This document shows, in pieces, positions 53,329 to 62,658 of a stretch of 64,000 nt of DNA (its first letter is position 1; every line of letters starts with the position of its first letter). The stretch comes from JBCCMQ01 sp039026235 (GTDB lineage: Bacteria; Pseudomonadota; Alphaproteobacteria; Rhodobacterales; Rhodobacteraceae). The position numbers and the translations under genes were made by a program. The DNA lies in the NCBI GenBank assembly GCA_039026235.1, contig JBCCMQ010000001.1, positions 1,075,027 to 1,139,026 of the forward strand. Reading direction: 5' to 3'. The notes below the pieces were generated by a model that had not been told where the DNA came from, did no database searches, and saw nothing but the letters and a program-made list of their open reading frames with translations.

Positions 53329-53848
53329 AAGCAGGATAAACGAGCCCGGACCGAAACAGGGCGAGGAAAAGAAAGACACCAAACCCGCAGCCGAAGCCCC
53401 CAAGCCAGCGGCGTCCCCTGCCCCAGCAGCACCCGTTGCGCCCAAAGCCAAGCCTCCGGCGTCGATGCTGGCCTCGGATCTCATGATCAAGGGCAACCTC
53501 AAGACGACCGGCGATATCCAGGTCGAGGGAAATATCGAAGGCGACATCCGTGCGCACCTGCTGACAGTCGGCGACGGTGCCACAATCAAGGGTGAGGTTA
53601 TCGCCGATGACGTGGTGGTCAACGGCAGGATCGTCGGCCGCGTACGCGGACTAAAGGTTCGCCTGACATCCACGGCGCGCGTCGAAGGCGATATCATCCA
53701 CAAGACAATCGCGATCGAATCCGGCGCGCACTTCGAAGGTTCGGTCCAACGCCAGGATGATCCGCTTGCCTCTGGCGGCGCAAAGAAGACCCCGGAGACG
53801 GCCTTGCCTCCTGCCGCTGACGCCAAGGCCGCCAACGAAAAGGCCTAG
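53318..53848 (+). CDS. Bactofilin family cytoskeletal protein
   Basis: 176 aa. Pro/Ala-rich N-terminal tail, then the bactofilin (DUF583) beta-helix core (MIKGNLKTTGDIQVEGNIEGDI, VVVNGRIVGRVRG, VEGDIIHKTIAIESGAHFEG) and a flexible C-terminus. It polymerises without nucleotides. The start ATG lies inside the end of the M23 gene (ATGTTTTCTAAAAGC), so translation is coupled and the two probably work together at the envelope. Confidence 0.93.
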   Translation: MFSKSRINEPGPKQGEEKKDTKPAAEAPKPAASPAPAAPVAPKAKPPASMLASDLMIKGNLKTTGDIQVEGNIEGDIRAHLLTVGDGATIKGEVIADDVVVNGRIVGRVRGLKVRLTSTARVEGDIIHKTIAIESGAHFEGSVQRQDDPLASGGAKKTPETALPPAADAKAANEKA

Positions 53849-53883
53849 GCCCGGGTCGATCTGTTTTCGAAATGCTGCTACTT

Positions 53884-53903
53884 GCTCCGGCTTGGTCCGG
53901 AGC
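53884..53903. terminator. Hairpin between bactofilin and prfB
   Basis: GCTCCGG (53884-53890) and CCGGAGC (53897-53903) form a 7-bp stem with a 6-nt loop. The genes are convergent, so it may serve both. No T-tract. Confidence 0.5.
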
Positions 53904-53923
53904 TTGAGCAAAATTTGGCTGGC

Positions 53924-55051
53924 TCAGTATTCTGAATTGACCTCGGCGCGGGATTTGCCGCTGGCGTCCATGGCAAGCGTGGCCGCCATCAGCCCGTCAA
54001 GATCGCCGTCGAGAACGCCCTGCGTATCGGACGTCTCGAAACCGGTCCGAAGATCTTTGACCATCTGATACGGCTGCAGCACGTAGGACCGGATCTGATT
54101 GCCCCAGCCCGCATCACCCTTGGCCTCATGGGCTTCTTGGATGCTTGCGTTGCGCCGGTCTAGCTCCAGCTGGTAAAGTCGCGACTTCAGTGCCTTCATG
54201 GCGATGTCGCGGTTTTGATGCTGCGATTTTTCAGAACTGGTAACAACGATCCCCGTTGGCGCATGGGTGATCCGCACGGCGCTGTCGGTGGTGTTCACGT
54301 GCTGGCCCCCGGCGCCTGATGACCGGTAGGTATCGATGCGGATATCGGCCGGATTGACGTCAATCTCGATGTTGTCGTCGACCACCGGATAGACCCAGAC
54401 CGACGAAAACGATGTGTGGCGCCGCGCGGCGCTGTCATAGGGGCTGATCCGTACCAACCGGTGCACACCGGATTCCGATTTAAGCCAGCCATAGGCATTG
54501 GGGCCCGAGATCTTGTAGGCGGCCGATTTGATGCCCGCCTCTTCCCCTGGGCTTTCCGACTGAAGCTCGACCTTATAGCCATGCTGTTCCGCCCAACGGA
54601 CATACATGCGCGCCAGCATCGACGCCCAGTCGCAGGACTCGGTGCCCCCGGCGCCGGAGTTAATTTCGAGGAAGGTATCGTTTCCGTCCGCTTCACCGTC
54701 CAGAAGCGCCTCCAGTTCGGCCTGTGCTGCCCGCTCTTGCAGCGCCTTCAGCGCCGCTTCGGCCTCTTCGACGACCTCTGCATCCTCTTCCATCTCACCC
54801 AGTTCGATCAGCTCGGACTGGTCAGACAACTCGCGGGCAATGTCCCCGGCCTGCTCTATCGCATCAATCAGCAACTGGCGGTCCCGCATAAGTTTCTGCG
54901 CGGCCTCGGGATCGTCCCAAAGTCCCGGGTCCTCGATACGCGCGTTGAACTCTTCAAGCCTATGGGGCGCGGTCTGCCAATCCATGCGCTGACGCAGAAG
55001 GTCCAGCGATTTCTGTATCGACTGAGCGACATTCTGGATTTCGGCGCGCAT
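53924..55051 (-). CDS. prfB: Peptide chain release factor 2
   Basis: Terminates translation at UGA and UAA. 375 aa. The GGQ motif is in RSSGAGGQHVNTTDSAVRITH. The stop-codon tripeptide reads SPY (RISPYDS) where E. coli has SPF. The frame is continuous, so the autoregulatory frameshift of E. coli prfB is absent here. ATG 55051 fits the family; the frame opens upstream to 55267. It is 61 bp downstream of mrcA. Confidence 0.95.
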   Translation of the reverse strand: MRAEIQNVAQSIQKSLDLLRQRMDWQTAPHRLEEFNARIEDPGLWDDPEAAQKLMRDRQLLIDAIEQAGDIARELSDQSELIELGEMEEDAEVVEEAEAALKALQERAAQAELEALLDGEADGNDTFLEINSGAGGTESCDWASMLARMYVRWAEQHGYKVELQSESPGEEAGIKSAAYKISGPNAYGWLKSESGVHRLVRISPYDSAARRHTSFSSVWVYPVVDDNIEIDVNPADIRIDTYRSSGAGGQHVNTTDSAVRITHAPTGIVVTSSEKSQHQNRDIAMKALKSRLYQLELDRRNASIQEAHEAKGDAGWGNQIRSYVLQPYQMVKDLRTGFETSDTQGVLDGDLDGLMAATLAMDASGKSRAEVNSEY

Positions 55052-55112
55052 GTGGATTTCCCGGGGATCTGTCAGGCACGTCAGATAGCAACACTGCCGC
55101 GACGCGACAAGA

Positions 55113-57674
55113 TCAGTAGAGACCGCCCGAACTGAGTGACCCGAAGCTTGCCTTGCCCGGAACCTTCTTGACTTCGCCGGTCGCGGTGACGACTTCGGCG
55201 CTGCCGCCATCGTCGCCTTCGCCCCGTGCAAACAGCGGAAGGTCAGACCCCATGGCAAACCCGCCATCGATCATCGCGCCGATGCCAAAGGTGGGCTCGT
55301 AGCCGTCGCGGAAATACTCGGCAACCACGAACTCGCCCTGGGCGTCCTGGGTCAGGCGCTCGCCGGAAAAGCGGTCGATCTTGATAAAGCGCCCACCGGC
55401 CGGGATATCGAACGGGCCGCCACCGAACTCTTTGACAGCCTCTTTCATGAAACGCGTGAACACTGGGCCGCAAAATCCGCCGCCTGATGCACCGCGCCCC
55501 AATGGCCGGGGCTGATCGAAGCCCATGTAACACCCGGCGACGATGTTCGATGTAAAGCCAACAAACCAGACATCCTTGGCGTCGTTTGTTGTGCCCGTCT
55601 TACCGGCGATCGGCACGCCGATGTTGGCGCCGCCAACGGTGCGGGCGGCGGTGCCGCGCTGGACGACACCTTCAAGCATCGAAGTTAGCTGGTAGGCGGT
55701 TATCGGATCCATGACCTGCCTGCGGTTCGAACGGATGGCCGGAGAGACGCCTTTCGGAACGTCGTGATTGGCACAATCGATGCACACCCGCTGGTCGTGG
55801 CGATAGATCGTGTTGCCCCAGCGGTCTTGCACCCGGTCGACCAGGGTTGGCTCAACCCGCTCGCCGCCGTTCGCGAACATGGCGTAGGCCGCGACAATCT
55901 TGAAAAGCGTGGTCTCTTCCGCGCCCAGGGCGGATGACAGATAGGCGTTCATACGGTCGTAGACACCGAAACGTTCCGCATAGCCGGCGACGACATCCAT
56001 TCCCACATCCTGCGCCAAGCGAACGGTCATGAGGTTCCGTGATCTTTCAATCCCGGTTCTCAGCGGCGTGGGCCCGTAGAACTTGTTCGATGCATTTCGG
56101 GGCCGCCAGATCTCACCCGATCCGGTGTCCACTTCGATGGGCGCGTCAATAACGATGGTGGCGGGCGTGTATCCACTGTCCAACGCGGCCGCATAGACAA
56201 ACGGTTTGAAGGCCGATCCGGGCTGCCGTGTCGCCTGTGTTGCCCGATTGAAGACCGAGTGCTGATAGGAAAACCCGCCCTGCATGGCGATGACCCGTCC
56301 GGTATTCACGTCCATGGCCATGAAGGCGCCCTGCACCTCGGGAACTTGCCGAAGCGACCAGCGATCCAGCGAACCGTCGTCATTCAGAAGCGCTGTCACA
56401 TGGACGACATCGCCAAGTTCTAGCAAATCGCCCGCAACCTGGGCGCGGCGCCCCAATCCACCCTCGGACAGGGCCTTACGGGCCCAGGTGACGTCTTCGG
56501 GCGGAATGAAGTGGCCGTCTTCGTCGTCTTCGACGCCTTCGATGCCAATCCGCGCATAGCGCTGGCCCACTTCCAGAACAACGGCGGGCGTCCAACCGTC
56601 TATGTCACGGGCAATCTCAACCCCGGCCAGGGCGCTGCGCCAGCTGTCTTCGTCACCCAGGACGTCGGGCGCCAGGGTCTCTCCCGAACCGCGCCACACA
56701 CCCTGCCCGCGGTCGTATTCAGCCAGGCTGATGCGCAGCGACTGGGCCGCGACCTTCTGCAGGTCGGGATGCGCAGTGGCCCGAATGGTCAGCCCGCCCC
56801 CGAAGAATTCCTCTTCGCCGAAGTCGCGGCTTAGCTGGCGACGGATTTCATCGGTGAAATAGTCACGGTCGGGACGGGCAACGCGGAAGTCTTCTAAATC
56901 GCCCGACTGAACTGTCTTCAGCGCCAGGTCTTTTTCAAGTGCGAAGGTCTCGGCGGCGATATAGCCGTTTTCCATCATCTCGCGCAGCGTGTTGTTGCGC
57001 CAGAAAACCGCGTCTTCGTAGTTGCGCACGGGATGGCGGTTCGAGGGCGCCTTAGGCAGGCTGGCCAGATAGGCCGCTTCGCCTTCCGTCAGCTCTTCGA
57101 GGGTCTTGTTGAAATAACTCTGGGCGGCGGCAGCTACGCCGAAAGAATTCTGACCCAGGAAAATCTCATTGAGATAAAGCTCTAGGATCTCCTCTTTCTC
57201 CAGCGTGTTCTCCAGCCTCACCGCAAGGATCAACTCTTTGATCTTGCGTTCGGCCGAGCGGTCGCTGGACAGAAGAAAGTTCTTCATCACCTGCTGAGTG
57301 ATGGTCGAAGCGCCGCGCAGGCGCTCGCCCTGCAGCGCATCGAACGCCGCCGATGCCATGCCCAGTGGGTCGAAACCGGCATGAGAGTAAAAGTTCTTGT
57401 CTTCGGCCGATATAAAGGCCTGTTTCACCAGCGGAGGGATTTCCTCTGAGGGGACAAAAAGGCGTCTTTCGCGGGCAAATTCATCGACGATTCGGCCCTC
57501 GGTCGAATAGATCCGGCTGATCGTCGGCGGCGCATACCGGGCAAGCTGTTCGTGGTTTGGCAGATCGCGGCCGTACATCCAGAAAACGGCTCCGACGACC
57601 AGCGCGGCCATGACCGCCCCATTCGTAAAGAACGCGAAAATTGCTCCGAGAAAGGACAGTATGAACCTGAGCAC
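55113..57674 (-). CDS. mrcA: Penicillin-binding protein 1A
   Basis: Bifunctional glycosyltransferase-transpeptidase of peptidoglycan. 853 aa. N-terminal helix, GT51 domain (EDKNFYSHAGFDPLGMASAA, STITQQVMKNFLL), an OB-like insert and the transpeptidase with SxxK (GSAFKPFVY), SRN and KTG (AGKTGTTND). GTG 57674 (VLRFILSFLGAIF) is the start, the frame beginning at 57701. Follows the amidase gene, same strand. Confidence 0.96.
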   Translation of the reverse strand: MLRFILSFLGAIFAFFTNGAVMAALVVGAVFWMYGRDLPNHEQLARYAPPTISRIYSTEGRIVDEFARERRLFVPSEEIPPLVKQAFISAEDKNFYSHAGFDPLGMASAAFDALQGERLRGASTITQQVMKNFLLSSDRSAERKIKELILAVRLENTLEKEEILELYLNEIFLGQNSFGVAAAAQSYFNKTLEELTEGEAAYLASLPKAPSNRHPVRNYEDAVFWRNNTLREMMENGYIAAETFALEKDLALKTVQSGDLEDFRVARPDRDYFTDEIRRQLSRDFGEEEFFGGGLTIRATAHPDLQKVAAQSLRISLAEYDRGQGVWRGSGETLAPDVLGDEDSWRSALAGVEIARDIDGWTPAVVLEVGQRYARIGIEGVEDDEDGHFIPPEDVTWARKALSEGGLGRRAQVAGDLLELGDVVHVTALLNDDGSLDRWSLRQVPEVQGAFMAMDVNTGRVIAMQGGFSYQHSVFNRATQATRQPGSAFKPFVYAAALDSGYTPATIVIDAPIEVDTGSGEIWRPRNASNKFYGPTPLRTGIERSRNLMTVRLAQDVGMDVVAGYAERFGVYDRMNAYLSSALGAEETTLFKIVAAYAMFANGGERVEPTLVDRVQDRWGNTIYRHDQRVCIDCANHDVPKGVSPAIRSNRRQVMDPITAYQLTSMLEGVVQRGTAARTVGGANIGVPIAGKTGTTNDAKDVWFVGFTSNIVAGCYMGFDQPRPLGRGASGGGFCGPVFTRFMKEAVKEFGGGPFDIPAGGRFIKIDRFSGERLTQDAQGEFVVAEYFRDGYEPTFGIGAMIDGGFAMGSDLPLFARGEGDDGGSAEVVTATGEVKKVPGKASFGSLSSGGLY

Positions 57675-57786
57675 TGCGGCCCCCGATGAACGATCACCCA
57701 AGTGCTTATAACCTGGCTGGAAAACGGGGTCAAAAGCCGACTAGCCGCAAATGGCCATGGGGCGAAGATGCGTCAATGTCAGGCAT

Positions 57787-58884
57787 CTATTTGCCAGTCA
57801 GATGAACGTCTGCCCAGTTGACTATTCCGGCCGCGACGGCCTCGGCCGCCTGTTCGCGCCATTCCGGGTCGCGCAGGTTTTCAAGGTCCTTCTTGTCCGA
57901 CATGAACCCAAGCTCGACCAGCACGCTGGGAATGTCAGCGGCCTTTAGGACGCGAAAGGCGGCGGATCGGTCGGGCGTGGCCTGCAGATCGACACCCCCC
58001 TCTTCCATCGCCGCCAACAGCGCCTCGGACAGGGCCCGTGCTGCGGGATCGGTTCCGGCACGCGCCAGGTCTACCAGGGCGGCGGTGACGGCATCTTCTT
58101 CATCGCTGAGGTCGAGACCGCCCAAGATGTCGGTCCGGTCGTGCAGTTCCACGAGTTCGGCCGCGACAGCATCGCTCGCCTCTTCGGACAGCGTGTAGAT
58201 GATGGCGCCGCTGGCACGCCCGTCTTCCAGCGCGTCTGCGTGCAGCGAAATCAGCGCCATAGCACCGGCTGCCCGGGCGCGAGACACGCGCTGTCCAAGG
58301 CGCAGATAGATGTCGTCATCACGCGTCAGCATCACCCGGAAACGCCCCGTCCTGATAAGCGTCTCCCGCAGGCTTCGCGCGAAGCTCAGCATCAGATCGG
58401 CCTCGCGCAGACCGTCGCGAACGGCGCCTGCATCAATGCCCCCGTGGCCGGGATCAAGTGCAATCACCGGCAAGGTGGGGCCGTCAATCACCGCAGGGGG
58501 CGGCGGCGTCACGGGCTCTGTAGCGGTGTCATCTTTCGCCGGAACCTCTGCCAGCGGGGCCAGCACGAGGTGCAGTTTTGGATTGCCATCCTGCAAAAGC
58601 GCAGCCGAGACCAGCTTATGTGGGCGCAGAAGGGGGATCTTCACACGCTCCCACCCATCTTCTGCGGTCTCCACCGCGAAGGAAAGATCTGACGGGAGCG
58701 TGACGGCAAGATCGACCGCATTCAGCACCGGCTCTTGAAAATCCACCCGTAGGACGGGCGGCGACGCCTGCACGGCGACCCGGTAGACCGGCATCGCGGT
58801 CAATGGCAACGCCACCACAAGGTCTTGCGCGAAGGCGCACGCTGCCCGCAGCAGAAGGAAAAGGGCCAGCAGGGTCCGGATCAC
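57787..58884 (-). CDS. N-acetylmuramoyl-L-alanine amidase (AmiC type)
   Basis: 365-aa periplasmic peptidoglycan amidase. Signal peptide (MIRTLLALFLLLRAACAFA), an AMIN-like N-terminal region, and an Amidase_3 domain with zinc ligands His147 (DPGHGG), Glu161 (READLML) and His215 (SLHADA), and the catalytic Glu324 (VELGFMS). It cleaves septal peptidoglycan. Coupled to the upstream aminotransferase by a 4-bp overlap, and 112 bp ahead of mrcA. Confidence 0.92.
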   Translation of the reverse strand: MIRTLLALFLLLRAACAFAQDLVVALPLTAMPVYRVAVQASPPVLRVDFQEPVLNAVDLAVTLPSDLSFAVETAEDGWERVKIPLLRPHKLVSAALLQDGNPKLHLVLAPLAEVPAKDDTATEPVTPPPPAVIDGPTLPVIALDPGHGGIDAGAVRDGLREADLMLSFARSLRETLIRTGRFRVMLTRDDDIYLRLGQRVSRARAAGAMALISLHADALEDGRASGAIIYTLSEEASDAVAAELVELHDRTDILGGLDLSDEEDAVTAALVDLARAGTDPAARALSEALLAAMEEGGVDLQATPDRSAAFRVLKAADIPSVLVELGFMSDKKDLENLRDPEWREQAAEAVAAGIVNWADVHLTGK

Positions 58885-60032
58885 CTACGCCGCGCCTTCA
58901 TGAAGTCGCCAAGCCGGTCTAGCCCTTCGCGGACATCGGCCACGCTGCGCGCATAGGAAAACCGCAGGGATCTGTGCCCGCGACCGTAGTCGAAGTCGAG
59001 CCCCGGCGTGACGGCGACACCGGCCACATCAAGAATTTCGCGCGCGAATGCCAGGCTGTCATCGGTGTAGTCGCTTACGTCCACATAGACGTAGAATGCG
59101 CCATCGGGCGGCGCAAAGCGATCAAACCCGATCCTTGGCAGCGCATCAAGCATCAGCGCACGGTTCTGCCGGTAGACATCAAGGTTCTGATCCAGTTCAG
59201 CGTCGCAGTCCATGGCCGCCAATGCCGCAACCTGCGCGGCGTGGGGCGCGCAGATAAACATGTTCTGCGCCAGCCTCTCGACCGTCCGCACATGATCTTC
59301 CGGTACGATCATCCAGCCAACCCGCCAACCGGTCATGCTGAAATACTTCGAGAAAGAGTTGATGACATAGGCGTCATCGGTCAGCTCAAGCGCCGTGACC
59401 GAACGGCGGTCATGCTCAATACCGTGGTAGATTTCATCCGAGACGAGCGCGATGCCCTGGGCTCGCGCAGTGTCAACTAGAGCGCCCAGTTCTGCCCGGT
59501 CAAGCATGGTGCCCGACGGGTTCGCGGGTGACGCCACGATCAGGCCGGCAAGACCGGTTTCAGAAGCGACCTGCGCCGGCGTCGGCTGAAAGCGATGCTC
59601 CGGTTCTGTGACGATATCGACAGGCTTTATACTCAGCGCGCGCAGGATCTGGCGATAACTCGGATACCCCGGTGCGCCCAAGGCCACCCGGTCACCTGCG
59701 TCGAAAAGCGCGGTAAAGGCAAGAACAAAGGCGCCGGACGACCCGGCCGTCACAACTACGCGCTCGGGCGACAGTTCGACGCCGTAACGGTCGCCATAGT
59801 GGCGCGCGATGCGGTCCCGTAGCGCGGGAATGCCCAGGGCTTCGGTGTAGCCCAGGTTTTCACGCTCAAGTGCCTGGGTCAGCGCCCTGCGCGCACCTTC
59901 AGGCGCCGGTGTCCCCGGCTGGCCAACTTCCATATGAATGATACGCCTGCCCTGTCCCTCGGCCCGGTTGGCCGCGGCAAGCACGTCCATAACAATAAAG
60001 GCATCGACCTCGCTCCGACTTGAACGGCGCAC
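58881..60032 (-). CDS. Pyridoxal-phosphate aminotransferase, class I/II
   Basis: 383 aa fold-type I aminotransferase. PLP Lys in NSFSKYFSMTGWRVGW, and the aspartate-like motif ASPANPSGTML. Substrate could be aspartate, aromatic or branched-chain amino acids; the sequence does not decide. Its stop overlaps the amidase start (ATGA). The divergent M48 gene starts 55 bp away. Confidence 0.88.
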   Translation of the reverse strand: MRRSSRSEVDAFIVMDVLAAANRAEGQGRRIIHMEVGQPGTPAPEGARRALTQALERENLGYTEALGIPALRDRIARHYGDRYGVELSPERVVVTAGSSGAFVLAFTALFDAGDRVALGAPGYPSYRQILRALSIKPVDIVTEPEHRFQPTPAQVASETGLAGLIVASPANPSGTMLDRAELGALVDTARAQGIALVSDEIYHGIEHDRRSVTALELTDDAYVINSFSKYFSMTGWRVGWMIVPEDHVRTVERLAQNMFICAPHAAQVAALAAMDCDAELDQNLDVYRQNRALMLDALPRIGFDRFAPPDGAFYVYVDVSDYTDDSLAFAREILDVAGVAVTPGLDFDYGRGHRSLRFSYARSVADVREGLDRLGDFMKARRR

Positions 60033-60087
60033 GATTTCCTCCGATATTCGTTAGGGTTGGGTGTGCACCCGGGGTTGGACAAGGTCA

Positions 60088-61419
60088 ATGGCAGTGCTTC
60101 TTCGTGTGGTTGTTGCGGCGACCTTTGCATTTGCACTGGCGGTGCTTCCTCAGCGGGGCCACGCCCAGTCGCTGATCCGTGACGCCGATATCGAGTTTGC
60201 TCTAGCCGAATTGTCACGCCCGCTGATCACCGCGGCCGGGCTGTCACCAAACCGCGTGAAGGTGCTTTTGATCAACGACGACAGCATGAACGCCTTCGTT
60301 GTCGATACGCGCCATGTGTTCCTGCACTCGGGCCTTGTCCTGCGTTTGCAAAGTGCGGCTCAGCTTCAGTCTGTCATCGCCCACGAACTCGCCCATATCG
60401 CCAACGGCCATATGGCCCGCCGGGCTGCCAACGCCCAGGTCGCAGGATCGGGCGCCACGCTTGGCTGGCTTCTGGCACTGGCGGCCGCATTGGCGGGAAG
60501 CCCCGAAGCGGGCATCGGCATCGCAGCCGGATCCCAAAGCACCGCCCTGCGGAATTTTCTGGCCCATACCCGCGCTGAAGAGGCATCGGCCGACCAGTCG
60601 TCGGTCGGATACATGGTCTCAGCCGGCATCGATCCCCGGGCGGCGACCGAAGTGCTTGAGTTTTTCCGTGGGCAAGAGGCCCTGTCGGTGGGCCGCCAGG
60701 ACCCCTACGTGCGTTCGCACCCACTGACCACGGACCGGATCCGCGCGCTGGGCGCGGCGGCCGCGACACGGCCCGCGCCACCGCCCAATCCGACGCACGA
60801 ATACTGGTTCCGGCGCTCCCAAGGGAAGCTTGAGGCCTTTATACGCGCCCCTTCCTTCGTCAAACGCAAGATCCCGGCGACGGCAACAGGCCATATTGCC
60901 GACATGCGCCGCGCGGTGGCTGCCTATCGCGACAGCGAGGTCAACAACGCGGTCCGCCTGATCGACAGGGCCATTGCGGACCGGCCGGCCGATCCGTTCT
61001 TACTGGAACTGAAGGGCCAGATTCTTTTTGATAGCCGGCTCTACCCCGAAGCCGTTAAAGCCTATGAAGCCGCTGTGACCATAGCGCCCCGCCATGCCCT
61101 GATCCTGGCCGGACTTGGCCGGGCCCTGCTGGCCGAAAACACGCGGGCGTCCAACGAACGGGCGCTCGACGTGCTGCAGAAGGCACGTGCGCGCGATCCT
61201 TTGGATACCCGGATGATGCGCGACCTCGCGTTGGCCTATTCCCGCGCCGGGCAGAACGCCATGGCCTCGCTGGTCACAGCCGAACGCTACGCGCTTGCGG
61301 GCCGGTTCCAGGACGCGCGGGTACACGCCCAGCGGGCGGCTGGCGCGCTACCGCGCGGGTCAACCGCGTGGAACCGCAGTCAAGACATCCTGAACACGGC
61401 CAAACGTATTCCGGGCTAA
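60088..61419 (+). CDS. M48 family metalloprotease with TPR repeats (BepA-like)
   Basis: 443 aa. Signal peptide (MAVLLRVVVAATFAFALAVL), the zinc motif VIAHELAHIANGH and downstream Glu in EEASADQSSVGYM, then TPR repeats in the C-terminal half. The layout matches BepA/YfgC, a periplasmic protease and chaperone that cares for outer-membrane proteins. ATG 60088 is preferred over 60061. Convergent with ispG. Confidence 0.9.
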   Translation: MAVLLRVVVAATFAFALAVLPQRGHAQSLIRDADIEFALAELSRPLITAAGLSPNRVKVLLINDDSMNAFVVDTRHVFLHSGLVLRLQSAAQLQSVIAHELAHIANGHMARRAANAQVAGSGATLGWLLALAAALAGSPEAGIGIAAGSQSTALRNFLAHTRAEEASADQSSVGYMVSAGIDPRAATEVLEFFRGQEALSVGRQDPYVRSHPLTTDRIRALGAAAATRPAPPPNPTHEYWFRRSQGKLEAFIRAPSFVKRKIPATATGHIADMRRAVAAYRDSEVNNAVRLIDRAIADRPADPFLLELKGQILFDSRLYPEAVKAYEAAVTIAPRHALILAGLGRALLAENTRASNERALDVLQKARARDPLDTRMMRDLALAYSRAGQNAMASLVTAERYALAGRFQDARVHAQRAAGALPRGSTAWNRSQDILNTAKRIPG

Positions 61420-61430
61420 AGGTTCGGGGG

Positions 61431-62567
61431 CTATTCGGCCGGCTCAGGCTCGACTTGGACCTCTTCGGCCTCAAGCTGCGCGGCCTTTTTCTCCACCAGC
61501 TCAACGATGTGGTCGATCATCTCGTCATTCGACATGCGGTGGCTTTGCTTGCCGGCCAAGTAGACCATGCCATTTCCGGCGCCGCCGCCAGTAAAGCCCA
61601 CGTCCGTCATCAGAGCCTCGCCCGGACCGTTCACGACGCAGCCGATGATCGACAGGCTCATGGGCGTTTTGACATGCTCTAGCCGCTGTTCCAGCTTTTC
61701 GACCGTCTTGACTACGTCAAAGCCCTGGCGCGCACAGGACGGGCAAGAGATGATGTTCACGCCCCGGTGCCGCAGGCCCAGCGATTTCAGTATCTCGTAG
61801 CCGACCTTGACCTCTTCAACCGGATTGGCCGACAGGCTGACCCGGATGGTGTCTCCGATACCCATCCAAAGCAGATTGCCCAGACCGATGGCAGATTTGA
61901 TCGTGCCGGAGGTCAGTCCGCCAGCCTCGGTAATCCCCAGGTGGATGGGCGCATCGGTGGCATCCGCGATCCCCTGATACGCGGCGGCCGCCAGAAAAAC
62001 GTCGGATGCCTTTACGCTGATCTTGAACTCGTGGAAATCATTGTCCTGAAGCAGCTTGATGTGGCCCAAACCGCTTTCCACCATCGCGTCCGGGCAGGGT
62101 TCGCCGTATTTTTCCAGCAGATGCTTTTCCAGGCTGCCAGCGTTAACGCCGATACGGATCGAACAGTTGTGATCTTTGGCCGCTTTAACGACTTCTTGGA
62201 CACGGGTCGCATTGCCGATGTTGCCCGGATTGATGCGAAGGCACGCTGCACCCGCCTCGGCCGCTTCGATCGCGCGCTTATAGTGAAAATGGATGTCGGC
62301 CACGATGGGAACCGGGCTTTCACGCACGATTTCGCGCAGCGCCCTGGTCGAGGCTTCATCGGGGGTCGAGATCCGGATGATGTCGGCGCCAGCGTCGGCG
62401 CAAGCCATGACCTGTTCCAGCGTCGCCGGGACATCGGACGTGATGGTGTTGGTCATCGTTTGGACGGCAATTGGAGCATCGCCACCCACCGGAACGTCCC
62501 CCACGTGGATCTTGCGGCTTGCACGGCGATAGATGTTGCGCCACGGGCGCACGTGGTTAAGCGACAT
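61431..62567 (-). CDS. ispG: 4-hydroxy-3-methylbut-2-enyl-diphosphate synthase
   Basis: Fe-S enzyme of the MEP isoprenoid pathway. 378 aa. N-terminal TIM-barrel start VGDVPVGGDAPIAVQTMTNT, and C-terminal [4Fe-4S] ligands in ISCPSCARQGF and GCVVNGPGEA. Downstream of the RodZ-like gene by 91 bp on the same strand. Electron donor not visible. Confidence 0.96.
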   Translation of the reverse strand: MSLNHVRPWRNIYRRASRKIHVGDVPVGGDAPIAVQTMTNTITSDVPATLEQVMACADAGADIIRISTPDEASTRALREIVRESPVPIVADIHFHYKRAIEAAEAGAACLRINPGNIGNATRVQEVVKAAKDHNCSIRIGVNAGSLEKHLLEKYGEPCPDAMVESGLGHIKLLQDNDFHEFKISVKASDVFLAAAAYQGIADATDAPIHLGITEAGGLTSGTIKSAIGLGNLLWMGIGDTIRVSLSANPVEEVKVGYEILKSLGLRHRGVNIISCPSCARQGFDVVKTVEKLEQRLEHVKTPMSLSIIGCVVNGPGEALMTDVGFTGGGAGNGMVYLAGKQSHRMSNDEMIDHIVELVEKKAAQLEAEEVQVEPEPAE

Positions 62568-62658
62568 CGCTCGGGCTCACTTCACTGGTCGTCACAGCCA
62601 AACTAGGCGAGGCCGCGGCCCGAAGCAACGGTTGCTGCGCGAAGAGTGGTGCAAGCTG

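Noticed and set aside
53924..55051. Programmed frameshift in prfB
   Set aside because: The reading frame is continuous from the start codon; no in-frame early stop is present.
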